The notes under the pieces were generated by a model, which saw nothing but the letters and a program-made list of their open reading frames with translations, searched no databases and was not told the DNA's origin. From Gnetum montanum (lineage: Eukaryota; Streptophyta; Gnetopsida; Gnetales; Gnetaceae), in the NCBI GenBank assembly GCA_015680685.1, contig MNCI01016243.1, positions 156,548-220,547 of the forward strand: a stretch of DNA of 64,000 bases. Reading direction: 5' to 3'. Below are positions 37,500-49,456 of this stretch, piece after piece. The translations under genes and the position numbers were made by a program. How positions within the stretch are numbered: position 1 is the stretch's first letter; each line of letters starts with the position of its first letter.

Positions 37500-38491
37500 T
37501 TATGTAGGGTTTACTTGAAACCCATCCTCATCATTTTGGAGTTGGTGGGTATCTTCTAGCATATTGGTCATCCAAAGACTAATACCCCACTCCTTGATAT
37601 GGCTTTGGAGAAGCTATTGTTGTGATTCCAACCTAGGGTAAGGAAATTCCTTGTCTACATCTCAAAGAAGTTTAGTATGATGTTGTGATCATACTTGTTT
37701 GCAAATGTCGTAGGCATTATAGTGGGGATCCTTCTACCTCAGGCATCCAGCTTGATTATTAGATTTATTTTTTACAAGCCACCTCCTAGGATAGTGGGGG
37801 GCTCAGTAGACACCATCAACCCATGTTACCTTATAGAGATCTAGATGATGTTAGAGTATAGATAGTATAATGTTGAAAATACTCTATTGGTAGTGCATAG
37901 AACCCAAACATTATTCCAGAACTCACCTGACATTGTGTATCATCTACAGGGGTAAGCATGGTTGTTGTAATTTTTTTATGCTTTTGGCTTAACTATCTTT
38001 CTAACTTCATCAATTTTACGAACTTCTTGCATGTACAAGGTCAATGATGAAGGCTTGATCATCAAATATTAAATCTTGGTAGTGGCACAAACTACTTTCA
38101 ACAAATTCACCAAAGATCAGAACTACTATGTATCAATAGCTAAGAGGGAACTTTGATGCATATTCCTCAAGGTTCAACATTATATACAAGAAGTGCAAGA
38201 ATGATGGGATAATGCACATCTAGTGGGTAGATTCTAACAACTCTATGAATTAGAACGTTGTAGCTAGGACCTCCACACTGAAGTAGAAAAATAAAGGTAA
38301 ACATAAAGGCTATAACTTTTAGTGTTTCATTCTTAGAACTTTGAGTGTTCTATTGCTTTGACTAATCATTAGATTTTCTTATGTTGATGATAAACTTTTG
38401 TTGTTGCTTTGTAAGATCTTCCACCTCTACTAATGTCACCATACCAATTTTAGGAACATGTTATGAGGATACGCTCATCTTGAAGTTTGGT
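37500..38491 (+). pseudogene. Antisense gene of element B, N-terminal exons (split by element C)
   Basis: Forward strand here, opposite to gag-pol of B. The last ~430 bases match 10120-10550 of A in reverse almost throughout: TGTACAAGGTCAATGATGA, ATACAAGAAGTGCA and GGACCTCCACACTGAAG. An acceptor-like CATCTACAG lies near 37940. The stretch ends GAAGTTTGGT at 38491 and its continuation begins TTGGTGAGGTGAC at 56921, exactly as in A (AAGCTTGGTGAGGTGAC near 10120). No long open frame survives. Confidence 0.65.
38487..38491. repeat. Left target-site duplication of element C (TTGGT)
   Basis: TTGGT immediately before the LTR start. An identical TTGGT follows the 3' LTR at 56921-56925. Five-base duplications are normal for LTR retrotransposons. 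Confidence 0.85.
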
Positions 38492-39102
38492 TGTAACATC
38501 ATAAAAGTTTAGGACCTCCGTGTTTTGGTGAGGTTTGGGAATTTAGGAAAGGACTTCCACAAGTGCAGCATCATGACAGTTTGGCAAGAAAATGTAGACA
38601 CCAAAGGTAGACTATGAAGTCCAGCAAGTTTTCTACTTCTAGGATTGACAATCTTGCCAGACTCACCAACCTGTCCAAATGGATAGTTGGCTTGGCTAAA
38701 AGTCTACCCAGAGACCATGCCTCGAGTTGCTGATGGTGTTCAGGATGGACAAAATAGTTTAGCAAGTTTTCTAGTAGAGAAGTCTGCTACACTATGCTAT
38801 ACTGCACAACATAGCAAGCCTTCAAAAAATCAATCAAGTATCTAAATACAAGATTTGGTAAGATGTTCACACAAGGCAAAGTCAGAATTCAACCAATGCA
38901 AGGTGCTATGCTCTATAGCGTAGCATAGCCTAGCAAGGGTGAAACACACAAAGACTTCTCTACCAAGTCATTTTGGCAAAAGGATTACATCTAATAGCAT
39001 TGTGGCTTCTGAAACTACCCTATCTCAGTTAGCCCTTGAACCACAAGCAAAGTTTTCATGTGAAACCCTGTGATTCTGACAGAAATGAAAGTTACATTGG
39101 CC

Positions 39103-39142
39103 GCTATGCTATGCTACGCTACGTAGCGTAGCGTAGCATAGC
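39103..39142. repeat. 40-bp near-perfect palindrome in U3 of the element C LTR
   Basis: Left arm GCTATGCTATGCTACGCTAC and right arm GTAGCGTAGCGTAGCATAGC pair at 19 of 20 positions. The 3' LTR has a decayed version near 55685-55725. Confidence 0.9.
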
Positions 39143-39707
39143 AAAGATGCAAATCAATGAAATGCTTCAAAGATTAACCCGGCATGCACCAAGACTTTGA
39201 GCAAATGCTGTTGACTCCAACTCAAATTTCTTTTTGAAACTAGTGGCTACGTTGTGTTAGGCTACATAGCATAGCACAACATAGCAAGTAGCTATGCTAC
39301 GTCAATGTGCTATGCTACATGGCGTAGCATAGTATAGCAAGTAGCTACACTACTTTAATGTGCTAGATAGTATAAGTGATGCAAAGTTGATAGAGGCATC
39401 GGGACATCTTCAGCTAGCTCTACAGCTTGTTTCCACTTTGGCATATCCTTTAGCCCATCCCCAAAAATTTCTCACTATGATTTATCTTATTCATAAGGAT
39501 AGGGAAGACATAGTCTTGGGGTGAAGACTTCATTTCTTCTTGCATTGTTAGCAAACTAGATTCCAGCATGTGCAGTTTCGATAACATGGTTACAACGTAG
39601 CAAGTTCATGACCAACATTGCACATCTATGAAGTACGGGCACATCAGCATCTCGTGGAGTCCAAGACAAGTGGCATCTACGCCTCATTTATTACCTACTC
39701 CTGGCCC

Positions 39708-39715
39708 TATATATA
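39708..39715 (+). promoter_or_regulatory. TATA box of the element C 5' LTR
   Basis: TATATATA in GGCCCTATATATACCTTGAC. The 3' LTR has GGCCCTATAAATACCTTGAC, which is likely nearer the original. Confidence 0.6.
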
Positions 39716-40314
39716 CCTTGACAAACAATGCTTAAACGGTTGGATTTTTTGCTCAAAGAATTGGCATTTTTAGATTGACCAAAGTAGTTGGCTTGTCAGA
39801 GTTTTTGGATTGGTTGGTTGACTTTTGTGGTTGGTATTTTTCATCCAAAGAGTTGACATTTTTTCATAGTTGGCTTTTAAGTTCACATTTGAGTGCATAT
39901 TTGGCACATTTTTAGCATTCTAGTTACTCTTTAACTCTCTATGAACATCCGGTGTTGTATAACTTGTTATACATCTTTCAAACAAGGAAAAGAATCAAAC
40001 CTGTGACTTGGGGTAGTACATTTTCTTACCTGAGTTTATTTTGTTATCTCTTTACTGTTATCGCTATTTGACATTATTTCCTTCATTCCTATATTTATTG
40101 ATTATCAATTTTACCTCGTGTAATTTGCATTCAAAACAACATTCATGTAAGGTTAAGTTACATCGATTAAGTCCCTATCTGATCGAACAAACTATTGAGG
40201 GTACCCTAAATCTATTTTCTCCAGCATGGCCATCCCACAAATCCAAGGTTAAACTATTTCACCCGGTGACCTCTTGGTGTTCTAGCCTTCGAAAGTTTTG
40301 GTTGCAAAAGTTTT

Positions 40315-40331
40315 TGGTGCTAGAAGGAGGG
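40315..40331 (+). other. Primer-binding site of element C
   Basis: TGGTGCTAGAAGGAGGG begins five bases after the LTR. TGG plus a purine-rich run is the normal form of a tRNA 3'-end complement. I cannot assign the tRNA without a search. Confidence 0.6.
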
Positions 40332-40647
40332 CCTTTTGGTGCCCCTTTTCATGTCTCATGGGTAATCATGCATGCTCTCTATACCCCATTACTTGTTAGC
40401 ATAAAAATGACATCCTTGTGGTTGTTTATGCATTGTGTGGTACAGGCTCATCGCAACAATGATTCCTTTGGAACTCTGTACGACCAAAAGCCTCTGATCA
40501 CCTCTTGATCTCTATTTCTTCTTTCTCACAAACCATTTTCAACCTTGCAAAAAAATGATCTCCTTAACCATTGTTGTTACTACCTCAAACCTTGAGATTT
40601 CTTTTTTGATTCAAGGGACCACAGGTGCCAAGTGACTACCTAGCCTA

Positions 40648-43104
40648 GTGCAAGGACCATGTCAACCTCTTAGGATCCAAAACCAATCATCGGAGAACTT
40701 GGTACAAAATATAGAACTTTACAATGTCCTCTATGCTAAGATCCAGGTGAATCTACCCTTAGATGCCCAAGAACTCAAAGACAAACGTAACTTCAAGTTC
40801 CTATACCTTAATGGGACGGAATTTATCCCTACTCCTGGTGCTGTCATTCCCCTAACAGAAAAATATCAGTGGATTTTAGATCAGCTGGTATGGACAAGTA
40901 GGTCTAGGAAGTAGTGAGACATGACATCTCACTATGATGAGGCATTTCAGGATGGCCAAGAGGGCCTCGATTCTTAGTCCGAGGATGGGGATCAAACTAA
41001 CCCTGTGACTATCCCTCCTGCGGCCTTTTGGTCAAACTTGTTCTTTGCGAATTCTCTCTTCATGATTACGTTTGCCCTATCGCAAACCCTAGTTTCATAG
41101 GTAATAGGTAGCCATGCCATGCCCTATTTCTTTGTCTCGTTTCCAGGAACTATCCCTCCATAATCTACTCCCCAATCTATCCCTTCATCATACCAAGCAC
41201 CGATCATGGCTACCCTACCTTACGTGCACAAGATACCTATGTCACAGTTACATACATTCTTTGCTTCCATTCTAGCATCTACACCTATTCCACCATCAGT
41301 GGTGGTCCTAGCTCCAACCACATGGTGGACCCTAATTACTTCTCCCCTTGCTTCGCAACCTTCCCAAATGTCACACTACAATCACCATCAATAATACCAA
41401 GTACTGCAAATGATACAACCAAGCATGGGACTATGGTTTCCCGCACTGATCATGCACACAACCTATCCTATGCCACCACTAGCAGTTGTCGCTCCAACAA
41501 CACCACTTACTAGGTGGTGGATAACACAAGAAGCACCCTTCATAGGGGCAACCCCAATGGCACCACCTATGAGCCAAGCCGCTGCCCATCCCGTGCCATT
41601 GATGGTTGTTGCCCCTGCAACCCCAAAAGTATCTACATCATTCCTGGGTCTAGACCAAGCATTCCAACTTATCCAGACACTTACTGAAAAAATTAAGCAC
41701 CTAAAAGCTACTGATTCTGACACAGTACAAGTCATGTATTTCTATCATGACGATCCCATCAGCCTGGCAATCCCCATGCTTACATTACCCCTCGGGATGC
41801 CACTCCACCACTCTACAAAATACAATGGGGGAGGTGACCCCAATGCGCATCTCATGACATTTAGATCTAAGTCTCTTCTACTACAAAAATGGCCACACAC
41901 CATCATCCAGATCTTTGCTACATCTCTAATGGGTAAAGATTTGGACTGGTACTGCCCACTTCCATGCTCTTCTATCACAACCCTAGAGGAGCTGCTAACT
42001 CATTTCATAACTCGTTTCAAGTATAACTTGAAACCAAAGGTTAAACTGGATCATCTAATGAGCATTAAGCAAGATCCATTGGAATTAGTCAAAAAATTTA
42101 TATAATGGTGGAGCACTACCTTGAATGAGGTCCGTGAACCTATTGCAGAGGCCCATCTTTTGGCCATCTTTAAGGGTGTAGTAAATGACTTCATTAAGTC
42201 CAAACTATACTACCTAGCTCCACAAACTCTTAGTCAAAATTTTGCCTAGACCAGGAGCATCTAACCTATGTTGCATATAAAAATAGATATATCAAGAAGG
42301 ATAATGTGAAAGGTAAGGCTGCAATAGACAAAGTGGCTACTATGGCAAATGAATCCAAGTCCAACAACAAGAATAACAAAAAGGTGGCCACTACATCAAC
42401 TAACCTCGTGCCCAGCCCAAGAAATGTTGCTCAACCCTCCACATTAGCACCCAAATCATCCACCCTACCTAATCCTAATTTCAAGCATAAAGATTGCTCT
42501 AGATACACCTCACTACTTGTCAAGCCTTCAAAACTTTTGAAGCATTACTAGGGCCTGGGTACATTCAACACAAGTAGATGTTAGAGGAGGCAATCAAAAG
42601 GCCTCAATGCTACTGTGAACTCCTTAGGAACCCCTCCTTGGCTTTGCTCAACAAGCCCCAAGTTCCTAAGAATTTTAGGCTGAAGTGGTTATGTGACTAC
42701 CATCAACTTTGTGGTCACGACATGGATTACTATTTAGTGTTAAAGAATGAAATTCAATGAATGATTGATCAAGGGAAGTTGGTTCTAGATGAAACCAACC
42801 CTGTGCACCCCGAGAATCAATTTATGCATGTTTACATAGATCCACTTAATGCCAACAATGCTGGCTACATCATCAACACCATTGGTGTAGACAGTAATTC
42901 CAAAACACCTCGGCAACTGTTTGTGGTTCGTGTGCCTCAGTGTAGTGGACTGACACCAACCATGGCTATAAAAATTCTGCATAAATTATTAGTCCTAAAA
43001 TTCCTTGCTTGGACATCCACCCCTACACCTTCTGTAAACAAAACTGCACCACCACCTGCACTAACAACACAAACACCATTCATCATTAGGGGGCCAAACC
43101 ACTA
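40648..43104 (+). pseudogene. gag: gag of element C, mostly open but broken
   Basis: N-terminal part at 40648-40914 (NIELYNVLYAKIQVNL, FLYLNGTEFIPTPG, YQWILDQL). A Pro/Ala/Thr-rich linker lies at about 41200-41630. The longest open stretch, 41410-42105, holds GLDQAFQLIQTLTEKIKHL, then YHDDPISLAIP, PLHHSTKYNGGGDPNAHL, KWPHTIIQIFATSLMGK and ITRFKYNLKPKVKLDHL. This fits the capsid-type retrotransposon gag domain. After a stop come VNDFIKSKLYYLAPQ, a Lys/Asn-rich basic linker (42306-42551) and a zinc-knuckle-like CDYHQLCGHDMDYY (about 42690-42735) with DQGKLVLDETNP. A few stops break the frame. Confidence 0.85.
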
Positions 43105-44254
43105 AACTGCCCCCACCCTGCATAAGATGGCATCACAGCCTTCTTACCTGAGGAAATGAGAAGAGCATTTAATAGGTGAGGTGGCTAAACAATGTACTGC
43201 ATCAAGTCCCCCTAGGCCTAGCTCCTTGTCTTTCATGCCATCATCCCCATCATCATCAATAGCGGACGTAGCTACGCCCAAGCAATCATCACCAACCTAG
43301 CCAGAAATGTCCAATCCCAAACCTAAAACCACTCCTCCTTGGGAAATTTGTCTCCTAGGATAAATGGAAGAAGAGAAGTGTAGCAACTAATAGGAGAGCA
43401 TGCAAGACCTACTAAATGCCCTTACTTAGGTCAAGCAGGCTCTGAAATAGAAGAATATAACTTTGAGCCTATATGACTTGGTAATGACCTCTACCGGACA
43501 CCGTGAGGCCTTGGTTCATATGTTGACATCCATATTAGTGGACGAAAGCATACTGGTGGAGGAAAAGATAATTCACAAAGTTATGCTCCCTCCTGCATCT
43601 AAAAAACAATGGTTGTCCTAGTTAACATTTTGTAATGGGTCCATTAAGGATGATCCTAAGAAGGGTCAGGTGACAATGGCATAGATGTTCATCATAATTT
43701 GAGTCGGCCAACATAGGATCTAAAGAGTTCACGTTGATGACAATGCCACAACCAATGTCATCCCTTTTCCCATTATGGACAAGTTGGACTTAATGGATCA
43801 AATTAAGCCTACGACAACATCCTTCCTAAAGTCATTTAATGGGTCATAAGTTCAAGTAAAAAGGACTATGTAGATTAAATTTTTGATAGGGAACTAGTTC
43901 CCCACAAATGCAATGTTCATAGTGGTAGAGAAGATGCCAAGATTCAACCTAATTCTGGCGAGGTCATGGTTGGCCCAACTGAGGGCCATTTCATTACTAA
44001 TACATTAAGAGATCCATTTACCCTATGCAGGAGGGGAAGTGGTGATATATGGTAATCAAGTAACTCCTTGGACCATAAGCAATGTGGGTTTAGAGTAATT
44101 TTCAGAGATCAAAGTCTCTGAAGAACAAGCTCCCGTTCAAACGGAGATGCCTGAGCAAGCTAAAATTGCTACAAATGAAGTCATGACATGGTCTGAACTA
44201 CCATTTCAGGTGGTGGACAATAGCATAGAGGAATACCAAAATAAGTCCCCTTAG
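43105..44254 (+). pseudogene. Protease remnant of element C
   Basis: LSLYDLVMTSTGHREALVHM (about 43460) precedes the protease. The core is VHVDDNATTNVIPFPIMDKL (about 43727), then FLKSFNGS, IVVEKMPRFNLILARSWLAQL and IHLPYAGGEVVIYG. The first-motif Asp is followed by D-N-A-T instead of a D-S/T-G pattern. The frame closes at MTWSELPFQVVDNS and TAG at 44252-44254. The same W-x-E-L-P-F segment occurs in A. Stops after MA, FII and the GS of FNGS make it inactive. Confidence 0.78.
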
Positions 44255-44449
44255 CCTTATACATCACCAAACCCATGATGGATCAAACAAAAACTCCAAA
44301 ATTGAACTTTGTCCACATTAGTGTAGCTACGTTACCTATTATGCATATTTCTCCTCACCTGCACTATTTTCTTTACATTCATCATTGGATTTAACATCCT
44401 CTGTATTTACATTTTTTTCATCGTGTACTTCATTCACATATTTCATGGC

Positions 44450-44660
44450 ATGCTAAGGCCTAAAAATAGCAAAATTCTTTACCCCGCATCTCCATGGTCA
44501 CCCGAAATGTCCTAAAACTAATGATGGCCCAGAATGACCTTAAACTACCATTGTGGCATGTGAAGGCCTAAAACTGGCTATCTAAAAAAGAAATAATTAA
44601 AAAAATTCTTTTTCTTATCACTTGGAAATGGCCCAAAATGGCCTAAAAATAACATGAGAA
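44450..44660 (+). repeat. Short-repeat array after protease, element C
   Basis: Units such as 'AGGCCTAAAAATAGCAAAAT', 'ATGACCTTAAACTACCAT' and 'GAAGGCCTAAAACTGGC'. It lies between protease and the antisense gene, as in A. Confidence 0.6.
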
Positions 44661-47600
44661 AAGATAAAAATAGATAACATATATAATACATAAGCCAAAA
44701 TAAAGGGAATCCTGTCATAGTTCACCTTTCTTTTAAATTCCTAATAAAATAATGTTTACAATATTCTTTCAAAAATTCAAATAATATCCCTTGCTCTCAT
44801 GCTATGAATCTTCCTCTCCACCATCGTTCTTGCCCTTAGAGGACCTTGTATCTTCATCCAGATTATGTATCACAGAAATTAAAGTAGTCAGCTAGAGTCA
44901 TAATAAAAACTGGAATAAAATAATTTGTTGCATCACAAAAATGTAGCTAACTTGAGATGGCCCTACATTTGTCTTAGGGGGTATGTGATCCAGGCTGGCC
45001 CCAAGGTGTTGCCAAACCTCCTCCTCAGTAATGTTCCTCCAATGCCTATCTCCCAAGTTAGCATTTGCTGCAACTTTCTCCTTTTTAATAGACATCCATC
45101 TCGGTAGCCCTAGAGAAAAGGAGGTAGTGGTGGTCCCACCCATGGGGAAACTCACTTCCCATTTAGGGGATTCACTGACCGTCACTTGTTATATGAACTT
45201 TTGTAAGCCCCAAAAGCACCAATGACATCGAGGACCACTTCATGCATATACAACTTAACAGAAGCATCCTAGTAATTTTTACAGTAGGTGAAACATTCCA
45301 GTTTATACATATGCTTATGGTTTTTCTGTGACTACCCCCACTCATAAACTCTTGTACTATACTCTTTCCAGTCTTGGTTCTTTTGGTCCAACAAGTCCAT
45401 TTGCATATGTTGTTCTATTATTTCATGTGTGGTTTTGTTGTTTCACCATACAACCATCTAATACCTTGCGTAATCAATGATGGTCATGTGCCAACTACCA
45501 TCATTGGTATCCCAAGCCAAAAGGAACTCATTCTTGGAGTGGAGGTCTCCCACCTCAGCGGTTATATTTGCCTTCTCCTTCTCAAGCCTTTGGACCCATT
45601 TCCACAGGTCTTCATTTACATGCCTACACTTCCACAAAGAGCATGCCAAGTACAATGCATATCTGCTAGCCTTGTCATATATGCAATGAGGTACTTCAGT
45701 CACTTTCGGTGGGAATGTAGGCATGGCATCGACCTTAACTACTTGCTTACGATCCCACTTGAGGCGAGAGGTTGTCAATTGCATAGAAAAAAAAGGAATT
45801 AGTCATAGTGATGTAGCAAAAAGGCATTAGTCATAACAGCATAACAAATTTTAGGAAATTTAAAAAGCCTAGCAACACTACTTCACTCACCCACTTCCAA
45901 ATCGATCTTCTTTACATGGTCAATTATGTTGTGAACCACCCCCTGCATGAAGGAAAACTTATCAAGGGTCTCAGCCCATGGTCACAGGTGGAATGGAGAA
46001 GGGCTTATTGTCAACAACAGTGTCTGCAACATAAAAAAATGTGTTAGTTATGATCAAGAGGACTACAATAAAGTTGATGAGAAACATAAATGATAGTGTA
46101 AAGCTCCTACCCAACAAACCATCAGGGGTGATAGAGGGGCGATTGCCCATTACATATTGTCAAATATGAGATCACACTCACCAACATCAAGTTTTAGCTC
46201 CCCTTCTTCTAGTTGACTCAACATCATGATAGCATCCTCCATGTTCATCTGCTCTTCTGGCACTGAACTACATTTAGTGAAGGGATCATTGGTGGAGGCC
46301 TCTTTCTGGTTGACAAAAGCCTCTTCTTTATTCACTGGGGCCCTTCTTTCTATGGCACCCACATCCTCCTCATCAGCAACAGTGTTCTCCTCATCGATGG
46401 GAGCCCTTTCCTTTATGGTAGAAGCTCCTTCTTTCTTGATCAAGGCCCTTTCCTCTGTAGTTTGGGGCCCTGCATCTTTATTAGTTGCCCCTATTTTAGG
46501 GGTCGTCAACTCTTCTCCACCTTCTTCTTCTTCTTTCTCTACTAATAAAGCATGGTCACATTAGGTGAAAATATACTAACTTGAACTAAATGCTACGTTG
46601 TGCTACGCTACCTATCATAGCATAGCGTATAAAGCATTAACCAAATAAATAGGTCAACAAATTTAAAGAGGAAGCATCTACCAATGGGAGGCTGTATTCT
46701 GTGAAGCTTCAATCATAGTTTCTATCCCCTTGTTTCATCTATACATGGAGGCTCCTCATCTAGGCAATACCTTTTGTGCTGCAACTTAGTGCCCACCGTC
46801 TCCACAATGAGGTGTTTCCCTTGTGATACGATGCATGTAGTAGTAGGGGGTGCCTCTTCTATCCTATCGTGGTCATAATTGAAAATGATTCCTCGATAGC
46901 TTCTTGAGAATCCTGGGATCAGGTGGTACAAAATACATTGAAAATCAATGGTTTGGAAATTTGTTTACAATTTTGTAGCACCTAGACTCCATTCTCACCG
47001 ACTACCAAGAATTTTGTGAAGCACCGCAAGTAGGCTACAAAGAAGACATGATGCACATTGAAATGGGATTCAGGCTTCTTACAAAGCTTAACCATTTTAG
47101 CCTATAGACCTTTGCAAAGATGCTTGCCCTAATTGTAACGAGGCCCCTCTTTCATGACCTCTCTCATTATCCAAGCTTGCTTGATCCAAATGATTTTTCC
47201 TTGGGAGAGTATCTTGGGGAAAGAAAAGGCATGGAAGATAGGGTAAATCATTTTGGCCACTTTCAGCTTGGCCTCTTCAATATGGATCCCCTTTTGACCT
47301 TTTTCCATCCCTAGCCACTCCTCAATGTCCCCCTGATGGTTTGCCTCCTTTTTGATATTTGCTCCCACAGGAAGGCCATCAGAGGGAACATCGAAGAGAT
47401 ATGCAAATAGTTGGTCATTAATTGCAAGCACCACTAGCATACTGTGGACATGTGTGTAGAAGCAATCTACTCTTTCAAAAAAGGAGTTGGCTAGGGCAAG
47501 CATCTTGGCAGCAGGGACACTTGGGTTGATGGCCAAGAACAACTCCATGAGCCTAGCATCTCGAAGGTTGTTGATGAGCAAGTCTGGGAGCTAGTGTTGG

Positions 47601-47951
47601 GTCTTGTCCACCTCCCCATAGTTGAAATAGATGTTGGCCTCATTATGCCCCTAGGTGATCACAATGACCTCCTAGGATTTCTTTGCCACTATAGCAATTT
47701 GCAAAAAAATAAAAAGTTAAAAGTTAAAAAAAACAAAAAATAAAAGAAAAATGAAACAAAACTTGAACGTGTAAACATAAATTCATGGTCTAGCATACTA
47801 GGTTTAAATGGCGATGGGAATGGTGGGAGATCCACTAACACATCTTGAATAGTGATTGGCCTAAGGAATGACCAATCCCTATCCAACCAACCAACCTCCT
47901 TACAGTTCCTATAAAATTAGGAGTACTGGGTTGGATAGGTTTTGAACTCAC

Positions 47952-48073
47952 CCCTGCATTGGCCTATCACAGCAGCATGCACATTTCCAATGGAGGAAAA
48001 CTCCTGCAAGGCCATCTGTGCCAAAGCCATGGCATTAGTATCACCGTGAAGCCTACTCTTGTCAATATAAAAC
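47952..48073 (-). pseudogene. Best-preserved antisense exon with splice sites, element C
   Basis: 122 bases, open in one frame, encoding FYIDKSRLHGDTNAMAL and then FSSIGNVHAAVIGQCR. It is bordered by TTACCAG upstream and GTGAGT downstream on the minus strand. Length, open frame and consensus sites together argue for a true former exon, not a chance frame. Confidence 0.65.
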
Positions 48074-48355
48074 CTGGTAACACATAGGGAAAAAAAAGGA
48101 CATAAACTATTAACATTATTGTGTAGGGTAGCATGCATTGCATAATGTGACACTCATCTATTAAAAAAATAAACAGTTTATTGTTGCCCATCACATGGTT
48201 GCCCCCAATTTTTCCATTGCTTAGAAATTTCAGGATACCCTGGTTTGCCCTAGGTAATAGGGTTTCTATAATTATGGCTACTACCTCCACCAAAAAATGT
48301 GACCAAACAATCACACTAAAGTGATGGAGGAGGAATTGCAAGAAGTCCTACCTAC

Positions 48356-48483
48356 CTTCCCAAAACCAGACTACATGCCACTCCACATGTGCATGGGGTG
48401 GAGGAACATTGGACACTAGTTCACCTAGGCAGTGCAAAACCCCTACAATTTCTAGGATAATCAAAATGGGTTTCAACATCACC
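48356..48483 (-). pseudogene. Antisense exon, element C
   Basis: 128 bases, open (VMLKPILIILEIVGVLHCLG, then ELVSNVPPPHAHVEWHVVW). Acceptor TTGTTGTGTAG, donor GGGAAG|GTAGGT on the minus strand. Confidence 0.6.
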
Positions 48484-48519
48484 CTACACAACAAAGTGAG
48501 AAATGTTAGCATTATGTTT

Positions 48520-48730
48520 GAGTGGAGTTTGCATGTAGCATAGCATGACTAGCTGTTTGCAAATAGTGTAGCATAACTCTTTCTTTGCATGTAGCATAGC
48601 ATAAACCCCCTATCGAAAATAGCATAGCATAACCCTTTCTTTGCATGTAGCATAGCGCAACAACATAATAGATTTACAACTAAGGCAGATTTACCAACAG
48701 AACCATAGGATCAATAGCGTAGCAACACAA
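48520..48730. repeat. GTAGCATAGCATA short repeat in an antisense intron
   Basis: 'TTGCATGTAGCATAGCATA', 'AATAGTGTAGCATAACTC' and 'CTTTGCATGTAGCATAGCG' recur within ~150 bases. The GTAGCATAGC core is the same word that builds the palindromes in the LTR of C. Confidence 0.6.
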
Positions 48731-49456
48731 TATTACTGATGCATTGGTCTAAAGGTCTTACAACACACCAGCCTAGCGTAACAAAAATTCTTAAATACGA
48801 ATTTCAAATCATAAATAATTTAATATGCTACTTTCATTTCAACCAATCTTCTACCGTACAAAATAATTTGTGCCATGCTGCATTCAACATGTGTTACGTT
48901 GTCAAATCTTGCACATGGCCAAACCCTCCTAAGGGCCGTACACTATGCTATTCGCATGCTAGGTTGCCAAGATTACCTAAACCTCTAGGTAAGGTAGTCA
49001 CAACAATGGTGGTATGGGAAATACTACATGCAACCTTGGCATAGTGTCCATACACCTATCGCGGTCGAATTGGCAACAGCGGTGGTGTAATGGCCAAAAT
49101 GGCAACCAAAATAGTGATAGAAGACACATATTTCTAGACAAAAAATGAAAAAAATAAAAAAGAAGAAGAGAAAAAAACAACCTAGAAAAAATATAGCAAC
49201 TTACCAAGCTAACGGAGTCTCCTCTCATACTACAAGGCATGCCTATGATAGATGTCCCAGGGTGTCTTTAACCTCGTCCACCTTGGCAAGTGCTAGGTGT
49301 TTACGTTATCTTTTAGGTGCCATTGTCTCGATTGTAGATTCTCTGTTAATCACTATGCTAAATCACCTTGCTCTTTGTCAATACAACTGCTCTACGCTCT
49401 GGATATGGGCTCTACACTATTACAATGAAAATGATGAGTTTACAAGGGGTAAACCC

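Larger units (their letters stand above)
38492..40309 (+). repeat. 5' LTR of element C
   Basis: Starts TGTAACATCATAAAAG, aligned base for base with TGAAATACCATAAATT at 55077. Ends ...GGTTGCAAAA before the primer site. U3 holds several imperfect palindromes built on GCTATGCTACG / CGTAGCATAGC. The TATA box is CTATATATA at 39707-39715. Confidence 0.9.
44802..49323 (-). pseudogene. Antisense multi-exon gene of element C (unknown protein)
   Basis: Minus strand, between protease and RT. The first ATG at 49323 (MAPKR, then RKHLALAKVDEVKDTLG after one stop) has a GACAATGGC context, close to the plant ideal. Exon 1 ends at 49205 (CTTG|GTAAGT). Further exons are 48483-48356 (acceptor TTGTGTAG, donor GAAG|GTAGGT), 48073-47952 (TTACCAG / GTGAGT) and from 47908 (TTTTATAG). 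A large one covers about 47690-46690, and another is 46023-45891 (TGTTGCAG / GTGAGT). It ends in an acidic tail (KGKNDGGEEDS, stop 44802). Protein landmarks: FYIDKSRLHGDTNAM, FSSIGNVHAAVIGQCRG, DRDWSFLRPITIQDVLVDL, YGEVDKTQH, LFLAINPSVPAAKML, FFERVDCFYTHVHSM, YLFDVPSDGLP, a Glu/Ala linker and LRLEKEK-like coil text. A and B share F-x-(E/N)-(R/K)-V-D and LFDVP. A few stops and frameshifts exist. No fold recognised. Confidence 0.72.

Noticed and set aside
40041-40508. 155-codon forward open frame
   Set aside because: It crosses the LTR end and primer site of C, and the equivalent 3' LTR sequence at 56650 does not keep the frame.
45374-45802. 142-codon forward open frame
   Set aside because: It lies opposite to a conserved antisense exon; its codons are not shared with A, B or F, while the minus-strand reading is.
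46150-46564. Acidic Glu-rich frame as a separate gene
   Set aside because: It is the linker exon of the antisense gene, matched by 408-674 in F at the same relative place.
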